DNA of 42,464 bases from a virus: the IMG/VR virus record IMGVR_UViG_3300002835_000386, positions 1 to 42,464 of that record. One strand, 5' to 3'. The position numbers and the translations under genes were made by a program. The notes under the pieces were generated by a model that was not told where the DNA came from, did no database searches, and was given only the letters and a program-made list of their open reading frames with translations. Shown in pieces: positions 37,326-42,464 of this stretch (position 1 is the stretch's first letter; the number at the start of each line of letters is the position of its first letter).

Positions 37326-40243
37326 TGTCAAAAGTAATAGGTTTTCAAATAGTAATAGACGGGCTCGGCAAAACGGTTGAAACGGCAACGGAATTAAAAA
37401 GAGCCATTGCCGACGTAAACGCGGAAATCAAGAAAACAACCGACGTTCAAGAAATCAAGAAACTTGAAGCGAAGTTGGTTGACTTGAAGGCGGCGCAAAT
37501 GGAGGTTAACAAAGTTGTTAAGGAGCAAATCAAAAGCCGCAACGAAGAAATAACCGCAACCGACAAAGCCAACGGCGCGTATCGCAAGTTAAGCAAAGAG
37601 TTGAATGACCAACGCAACCGATACAAAGATTTGGCGGCGGCTGAACAGGAATCAAGTCAGGAGGCAAAAGATTTATTGGTAAGTATCAACAACCTCGATA
37701 AAAAGTTAAAAGGCATTGATGCCACGGTTGGACAATTTCAAAGGAACGTCGGAGGTTATACCGAGGCATTGGGGCAATTTTTCCCGAAGCTTGGGGGAAC
37801 ATTAGGACAAGTGACGGGTACAATAGGAGGATTATCTCAGGGAATAAATGGATTAACTCAAACCACGGGAGCATTTAATAAATCGCTCGGCGCTATTGGA
37901 ATAGCATTAACTCTTTTTAGTGGCATATCTGAAATATTTCAAAGTATAAATGAATCGGTTGCTGAAACAAAAGAGTTATCTAATCAGGTTGCAGGATTTA
38001 CGGGGGCAACAGGAAACGTATTGACTGACTTTGTAAGCAAGTCAAAAGCAATATCAACCACATATAAAAAAGATGTAAATGAAATAACCGTCGCAGCCAA
38101 CACGGCAAGCAAAGCATTAGGCATTGGTTTCAATGAGGCATTGGACGCCATTGAGGCAGGATTTAGAAAGGGCGCAGATAGTAATGGGGAGTTCTTGGAC
38201 AACCTAAAAGAATATCCAGCGCAATTTGCGGCGGCTGGATTAAGCATTAAAGATTATTTAGCCATTTCAATCGAGGCGGCAAATCAAGGTATTTACTCAG
38301 ATAAGGGCTTAGACGTTGTTAAGGAATTTGGATTAAGAATTAGAGAACAAACAAAAACTTCCAAAGACGCATTGATAGGTGCATTTGGCGAAGAATTTAC
38401 AGGAGAGTTATTTGAAAATTTAAACAATGGCTCAATAACAACCGCCGAGGCTTTGTCCTTAGTAAGCGGAAAAATGGGAGACACTGAGGTTGCAGGCGAT
38501 AAATTACAGACGGTTATTGCAGATGTTTTTGGCGCGGCTGGCGAAGATGCTGGTTTGGCTTACATTCTTTCGTTGGAAAAGATTTTAAAAAATACTGACG
38601 ATGTAACAAAATCAACAAACCAATATCAAACACAACAGGAAATTCTTTACCAAACAAACTTAGACTTGGAAGCAAGTCAATCAGAATTAAATGAATCATT
38701 CACAAAGTTTGGTGGAGAATTTACAATTATATCCTCTAAAGCAAAGATATTTTTCAATAACTTATTAGGAGGTTTACTTGATTTTGCAAATGAGTTTCCT
38801 GCAACCTTAAAAGCCATGGGCGCAGGATTAACGACCTTTTTTACTACGGGAAGCATAAGCGGTGCATTGAAAGCGAATCGAGATGTATTTAGAGCCGAAA
38901 AACAAAAGATAGATAAGGAAGATAAGTTAGCTATTGAGAAAGCTGAAAAAGATCGGATTGCACTTGAAAAGCAGAACGCCGAAGAACAAAAGAAAAGATT
39001 AAAAGCTCAAAACAAAGAGTTAAGCACCACGGCAAATAAAGGAGGCATGGACGCGGCAAAAGAATATGCGGCTGGTTCCCTTGCAGCCCTCGAAGATGAA
39101 CGAAGCAAATTGCAAACCGCATTTTCCAACGCCGTGGTTGGCGCAGGGACACAGAAAGAACTGGCGGTAAAGTTGAACGCAATTAATAACCAAATTAAAT
39201 CAGCGGTTGAACAACAAAACCAAATCTTAGCAGATGCGGCGCGTGGTAACTTGCTTAACAACTTAAAAAACGCGGAACAACTTGCAACCTTGCCATTGAC
39301 GACAAAGCCGCCAGAATTATTAAAAAAAGAGGTTGAAGATATTCAAAAGGTATTTAAAGAGGTTACAAAAAACGCGGACGACTTTAGGGACGAACAAAAG
39401 AAAAAAGAGGAACAAGATTTAGAGGAACGGGCAAAGAGAATTGAAACTTATTTGCAAACCGCTTCTTTAGTCACCGACTTTTTTTCCACGGTACAGCAAG
39501 CGCGTTTTAAAAAGGATGCTGACCAATTAAATGAACAAATCGAGTTAACGGAAGAAAATATTGCAACGCTTGAAGCCAAAGCAGAAAAAGCAAGTGGCAT
39601 AAAAAAGAGGAGATTAGAAAAAGAAATTGTTCAGGAAAAGGCATTGTTGGAATCAAGAAACAAAGAAGCCGAAGCATTGCAATTAAAAGCGGCGAAGGCT
39701 GAAAAGAAAATAGCCATTCTTCAATCAATAATACAAGGGGCTTTGGCGGTAAATAGGGCTTTAGCCGTTCCACCTGGTCCGCCATTTACTATTGGTTCAG
39801 CCATTTCTGCAGGTGTTTTCGCAGGAATACAAACGGCGACGATTATTGCCCAGCCCCTTGCAGAAGGTGGAGTTGTCACGGGGCAGCGGGTGAATCAAAA
39901 GCAAAACATACCAACGCGGTCAAATGGTGACAATGTTCTTGCGTATGTTAAGCGTGGTGAGGTTGTATTGAACCAACGCCAACAAAGTTTATTAGGTGGT
40001 TCTCCCACATTCAGGAAACTTGGTATAAAAGGTTTCGCGGAAGGTGGCATGGTTCCACCGATAAGCCCACCGATACAAGGCTTAGGTTTACAGGGTAACA
40101 TGAACGAATTTTTGCAAGTCATGGAGGCAAAGACAGACGCGATAAACAACAGGATAGACAGGTTGCAGGCATACGTTGTGAGCGAAGACATTGCGCGCGA
40201 TCTTGCTGAGGGAAATAAATTGAAAATAAACGCCACTTTATAA
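37325..40243 (+). CDS. Tape measure protein
   Basis: A 972-aa protein and one of the longest genes in the window. Long charged coiled coils lie at about residues 20-140 and 540-790. A central Gly/Ala-rich hydrophobic region (about 140-215) is typical of membrane-inserting segments. The C-terminus carries a second hydrophobic patch (IQGALAVNRALAVPPGPP), then AYVKRGEVVLNQRQQSLLGG and GFAEGGMVPP, the usual tape-measure end. It sets tail length, by family knowledge. About 970 aa would imply a tail of order 150 nm by the usual length rule. Confidence 0.92.
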   Translation: MSKVIGFQIVIDGLGKTVETATELKRAIADVNAEIKKTTDVQEIKKLEAKLVDLKAAQMEVNKVVKEQIKSRNEEITATDKANGAYRKLSKELNDQRNRYKDLAAAEQESSQEAKDLLVSINNLDKKLKGIDATVGQFQRNVGGYTEALGQFFPKLGGTLGQVTGTIGGLSQGINGLTQTTGAFNKSLGAIGIALTLFSGISEIFQSINESVAETKELSNQVAGFTGATGNVLTDFVSKSKAISTTYKKDVNEITVAANTASKALGIGFNEALDAIEAGFRKGADSNGEFLDNLKEYPAQFAAAGLSIKDYLAISIEAANQGIYSDKGLDVVKEFGLRIREQTKTSKDALIGAFGEEFTGELFENLNNGSITTAEALSLVSGKMGDTEVAGDKLQTVIADVFGAAGEDAGLAYILSLEKILKNTDDVTKSTNQYQTQQEILYQTNLDLEASQSELNESFTKFGGEFTIISSKAKIFFNNLLGGLLDFANEFPATLKAMGAGLTTFFTTGSISGALKANRDVFRAEKQKIDKEDKLAIEKAEKDRIALEKQNAEEQKKRLKAQNKELSTTANKGGMDAAKEYAAGSLAALEDERSKLQTAFSNAVVGAGTQKELAVKLNAINNQIKSAVEQQNQILADAARGNLLNNLKNAEQLATLPLTTKPPELLKKEVEDIQKVFKEVTKNADDFRDEQKKKEEQDLEERAKRIETYLQTASLVTDFFSTVQQARFKKDADQLNEQIELTEENIATLEAKAEKASGIKKRRLEKEIVQEKALLESRNKEAEALQLKAAKAEKKIAILQSIIQGALAVNRALAVPPGPPFTIGSAISAGVFAGIQTATIIAQPLAEGGVVTGQRVNQKQNIPTRSNGDNVLAYVKRGEVVLNQRQQSLLGGSPTFRKLGIKGFAEGGMVPPISPPIQGLGLQGNMNEFLQVMEAKTDAINNRIDRLQAYVVSEDIARDLAEGNKLKINATL

Positions 40244-40507
40244 ATGTGTAATTGCATGAAGACAGATAGCATTTGGGGAGAGCTTGGTTCACGCATTCCA
40301 GAGGAATACAAGGCGCAAGTTATCGCCACGGTAAATAGGACATACAGGGTTTTAAGTATTGACCCGAACGACATGGATTATTTGTTCAATGTTTATAACA
40401 ATTTTGTAAACCATTACGAGCCTGAGCGGCGTAATTGTCCCGCGTGTCGGACAAAAGTCGTTGGTAAAATGAGGCAAATAGTACAATATTGGAACGAAAA
40501 TGGATGA
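40244..40507 (+). CDS. Small protein with Cys pair
   Basis: An 87-aa protein starting with MCNCMK, where two Cys are one residue apart, and ending with NCPACRTKVVGKMRQ. Four Cys could form a zinc site. It overlaps the following gene by eight bases. It lies between tape measure and protease-scaffold, a position that varies among phages. No family is recognised. Confidence 0.6.
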   Translation: MCNCMKTDSIWGELGSRIPEEYKAQVIATVNRTYRVLSIDPNDMDYLFNVYNNFVNHYEPERRNCPACRTKVVGKMRQIVQYWNENG

Positions 40508-40850
40508 ATTTCAAATGATTAACGAAGATTTATTGCAGGATTTTACTCATGAAATCTTGAATAAATACAGTGCATTTTGCCAAAAGGAAGGCATTGTACC
40601 CAGCTTCTTTCATCTTATTTCCTTCCTCGTTAAAACCGACGTGGTAAAGGAAAAGACGGTGGCGAAATATATGGTCATGCACCTTTACCCAAATAGCCTT
40701 TATTCAAATGATTCAAAAATGGATGCCATGATGGAAATAAGCATACGAACGGGTATTTCAAAGAAGCACGTTTATAACATGGTTCAGCATCCTGAAAGGT
40801 TTGGTTTTCAAATCAAGCAAAAAAGAAAAGATAAAAAGAAGACCGAGTAA
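40500..40850 (+). CDS. Hypothetical protein with possible helix-turn-helix
   Basis: A 116-aa protein. Residues 81-100 (MMEISIRTGISKKHVYNMVQ) read like a helix-turn-helix, and the C-terminus is very basic (IKQKRKDKKKTE). A DNA-binding role, perhaps in late-gene control or packaging, is possible. The rest is helical. It ends 26 bases before the protease-scaffold start. No family is recognised. Confidence 0.55.
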   Translation: MDEFQMINEDLLQDFTHEILNKYSAFCQKEGIVPSFFHLISFLVKTDVVKEKTVAKYMVMHLYPNSLYSNDSKMDAMMEISIRTGISKKHVYNMVQHPERFGFQIKQKRKDKKKTE

Positions 40851-40855
40851 TTTTG
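40848..40855 (+). promoter_or_regulatory. Possible internal promoter, -7 box upstream of protease-scaffold
   Basis: TAATTTTG matches TAnnTTTG and lies 21 bases before the protease-scaffold ATG. No TTTG -33 box is seen 16 bases upstream. It may add late expression of the head genes. Confidence 0.3.
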
Positions 40856-40876
40856 TAAATAAATTATTTTTATTTT

Positions 40877-42259
40877 ATGACATACGCCGATTATCCAGAT
40901 GCTGCAAAGAACAACGCACGACGCGCACTTGACCACAAAGAAAAGAATGGTTCAGATTGCGGCACGCTTGTTGGCTGGCAACGGGCAAATCAAATTGCCA
41001 ATGGTGAAGGCTTATCGGAAGAAACGGTTCAACGCACCTATTCATTTTTAAGCCGCGCGGAAACGTATGACCAAGGGAAATACTTTGATGAAGATGGTTC
41101 GGAGATTTGCGGCTCAGTAATGTACGACGCATGGGGTGGAAGTGCCATGAGGGATTGGGCTGAGGCAAAGTACAAGGCGATACAAAAGGACAAAGCAAAA
41201 AACATGGCAAAAGTAAGTATAGATATTTTAGGGGAAATTTCGGAATCGGTTAATTCTTACAACTCGGTAAGAACTAAAATTAACCAGGCGAACGGGCAGC
41301 CAATTAATTTGACAATATCATCGGGAGGTGGCAGCGTCACTGAAGGCATGGGTATTGCTGATTTAGTTGCTAATTACCCGGAAGAAACCACGGCAACAGG
41401 AATCGGCTTGGTAGCAAGCATTGCAACGGTTGTACTGTTGGCGGCTGACAATGTAAAGATGACTGAAAACGCCTTCATGATGATTCATCGCCCTTGGAGT
41501 TACACGATGGGTAACGCCGACGAGCTTGAGGCAACGGCTGAATTATTGGACAAGATGGAGGCAAAGTTACTTGACATTTACACGGCTTCGGTTATTAAAC
41601 GCAAAGGAGACCAAAAGAACCTAAGAGAAATTATTACGAATATGATGGCAGCCGAAACATGGCTGACCGCTCAGGAAGCATTAGAATTTGGCTTCATTGA
41701 TGAAATTGTGAAAGTTGGCGAAAAAAACATAGATATGTTACCGTTGCAAAATAGCCTAAACAAGTTCTTAAATGTACCAGCCGCATTATTAAACAATACA
41801 AAAAAAGAAGATGAAATGGGTAGTTCTATTTTAGAAAAAATCAAAAGCCTTCTTAATAGCATAGACGAAACTCCCACCGTGGAAAATGTTATTGAGGAGG
41901 AAAAAGTAATGGAGGAGGAGCCAAAAAACGACGAGGTGGAAGTTGCTATTTCCATGCTCAAAGAAAAAGGCTACTTTGTATTATCACCCGATGAAATGGA
42001 GACAATGCACTCGAAGCAAAAAGAGGAAATGGAATCAATGTACAAGAAAACCGAAGAACAAAAGAACTCGATTACTGAAATTGAATCGGTTCTTGAAACA
42101 TTGGGCAATGAATTAGTCGCACTTAGGGCGCAAGTTAAAAAAGGCGTTGGACTTCCTTCGGGCGGTTCGGCGCACGAAAAGGTTCAGGAAACAAAAGCGA
42201 AATCGAGTTACTTTGATTCTTTCGCTTCATTAGTTCAAACTAAAATCTCACAAAGATAA
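40877..42259 (+). CDS. ClpP-like capsid maturation protease fused to N-terminal domain and scaffold
   Basis: A 460-aa protein in three parts. Residues 1-100 form a domain (SDCGTLVGWQRANQIANGEG, then YDAWGGSAMRDWAE) known in many phage proteins but of unknown role. Residues 110-280 are a ClpP/S49-like protease: SGGGS at 149-153, catalytic Ser181 in GLVASIAT, His204 in MMIHRP, and an acidic residue (Glu260) near the third position. Residues 281-460 are Glu/Lys-rich, scaffold-like. It precedes the decoration and capsid genes, so it should cleave and assemble the procapsid. Confidence 0.88.
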   Translation: MTYADYPDAAKNNARRALDHKEKNGSDCGTLVGWQRANQIANGEGLSEETVQRTYSFLSRAETYDQGKYFDEDGSEICGSVMYDAWGGSAMRDWAEAKYKAIQKDKAKNMAKVSIDILGEISESVNSYNSVRTKINQANGQPINLTISSGGGSVTEGMGIADLVANYPEETTATGIGLVASIATVVLLAADNVKMTENAFMMIHRPWSYTMGNADELEATAELLDKMEAKLLDIYTASVIKRKGDQKNLREIITNMMAAETWLTAQEALEFGFIDEIVKVGEKNIDMLPLQNSLNKFLNVPAALLNNTKKEDEMGSSILEKIKSLLNSIDETPTVENVIEEEKVMEEEPKNDEVEVAISMLKEKGYFVLSPDEMETMHSKQKEEMESMYKKTEEQKNSITEIESVLETLGNELVALRAQVKKGVGLPSGGSAHEKVQETKAKSSYFDSFASLVQTKISQR

Positions 42260-42464
42260 TGGCAACAGCAAACGTTAATGGTTTTCTCGATTCAAACACA
42301 TACATCGGGCAAAACAGCTTAAATCGCACCAACCCGTATGCAAATGCAAATGGAGTAAACGCGGAGCAATTATACGGTATCGATACCTTTGAGGATCGCA
42401 TTCCCGTATCATTCACTTATGGCACTTCCTCAGCTGGAAAGCGTTTGAACTTTGCACCGTTGAC
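41684..42464. repeat. Terminal overlap, right copy
   Basis: The second copy of bases 1-781, joining the window ends into a circle. It carries A at 41770 where the left copy has G at 87, so at least two variants were present in the reads or one base is an error. Confidence 0.95.
42259..42464 (+). CDS. Decoration/head protein, 5' part only (3'-truncated copy)
   Basis: The first 68 or so codons of the gene fully contained at 576-1040, present because the ends overlap. Its ATG overlaps the protease-scaffold stop, just as at 576. Confidence 0.9.
   Translation, partial: MATANVNGFLDSNTYIGQNSLNRTNPYANANGVNAEQLYGIDTFEDRIPVSFTYGTSSAGKRLNFAPL

Noticed and set aside
39895-40374. 159-aa minus-strand frame under the tape measure end
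   Set aside because: Antisense to two clear plus-strand genes and no promoter or leader on that strand.

Overview
The window is a complete circular phage genome of about 41,683 bp, written with its two ends overlapping: bases 1-781 recur at 41684-42464 with one substitution. Several signals point to a host in the Bacteroidota (Flavobacterium/Chitinophaga-like). Promoters have a TAnnTTTG-type -7 box. Leaders are A-rich and lack Shine-Dalgarno sites. Signal peptides end in Ala|Gln. Small basic Tyr/Lys-rich proteins are common. Tape-measure, tail-tube-like and tail-assembly-chaperone genes indicate a siphovirus. I see no integrase, repressor, polymerase or primase, so it probably relies on host replication and may be strictly lytic.

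Layout on the circle. A divergent control region at about 25.49-25.56 kb launches two blocks. The plus-strand block runs from 25574 through the window end and the origin to 12062. It holds SSB, a glycosyltransferase, a ParB-like/DNA methyltransferase fusion, a terminase small-subunit candidate and TerL. Then come a tail assembly chaperone with a -1 frameshift extension, tail proteins, the tape measure and a ClpP-like protease-scaffold. Across the origin follow a decoration-like protein, the major capsid protein, a tail-tube candidate, the portal, a connector, two fibres with signal peptides, a secreted protein, a holin and an amidase. Placing the portal after the capsid gene and far from TerL is unusual.

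The minus-strand block runs from 25304 down to 12127 and holds replication, nucleotide and accessory genes. These include a SAM methyltransferase, an HNH-AP2 endonuclease, a winged-helix replication initiator candidate, a PP-loop (PAPS-reductase-like) enzyme, a helicase-loader candidate, a RecB-like nuclease, a dATP/dGTP pyrophosphohydrolase-like protein, dCTP deaminase, a RadC-like protein, a membrane-anchored glucosaminidase-like protein and a RuvC-like resolvase. Many small unknown genes lie among them. The block is cut into transcription units by three near-identical promoters (21.1, 16.6 and 14.8 kb) and intrinsic terminators (21.17, 19.48, 14.07 and 12.08 kb).

The strongest unusual signals are: the tail-chaperone frameshift, which fills an apparent 178-bp gap; the three promoters with a conserved upstream box and constant 16-bp spacing; a three-hairpin leader with a 7-bp kissing loop ahead of the HNH gene; three consecutive fibre-region proteins with signal peptides; a tRNA-like element lacking a canonical anticodon arm; and small paralogous families spread over both strands.
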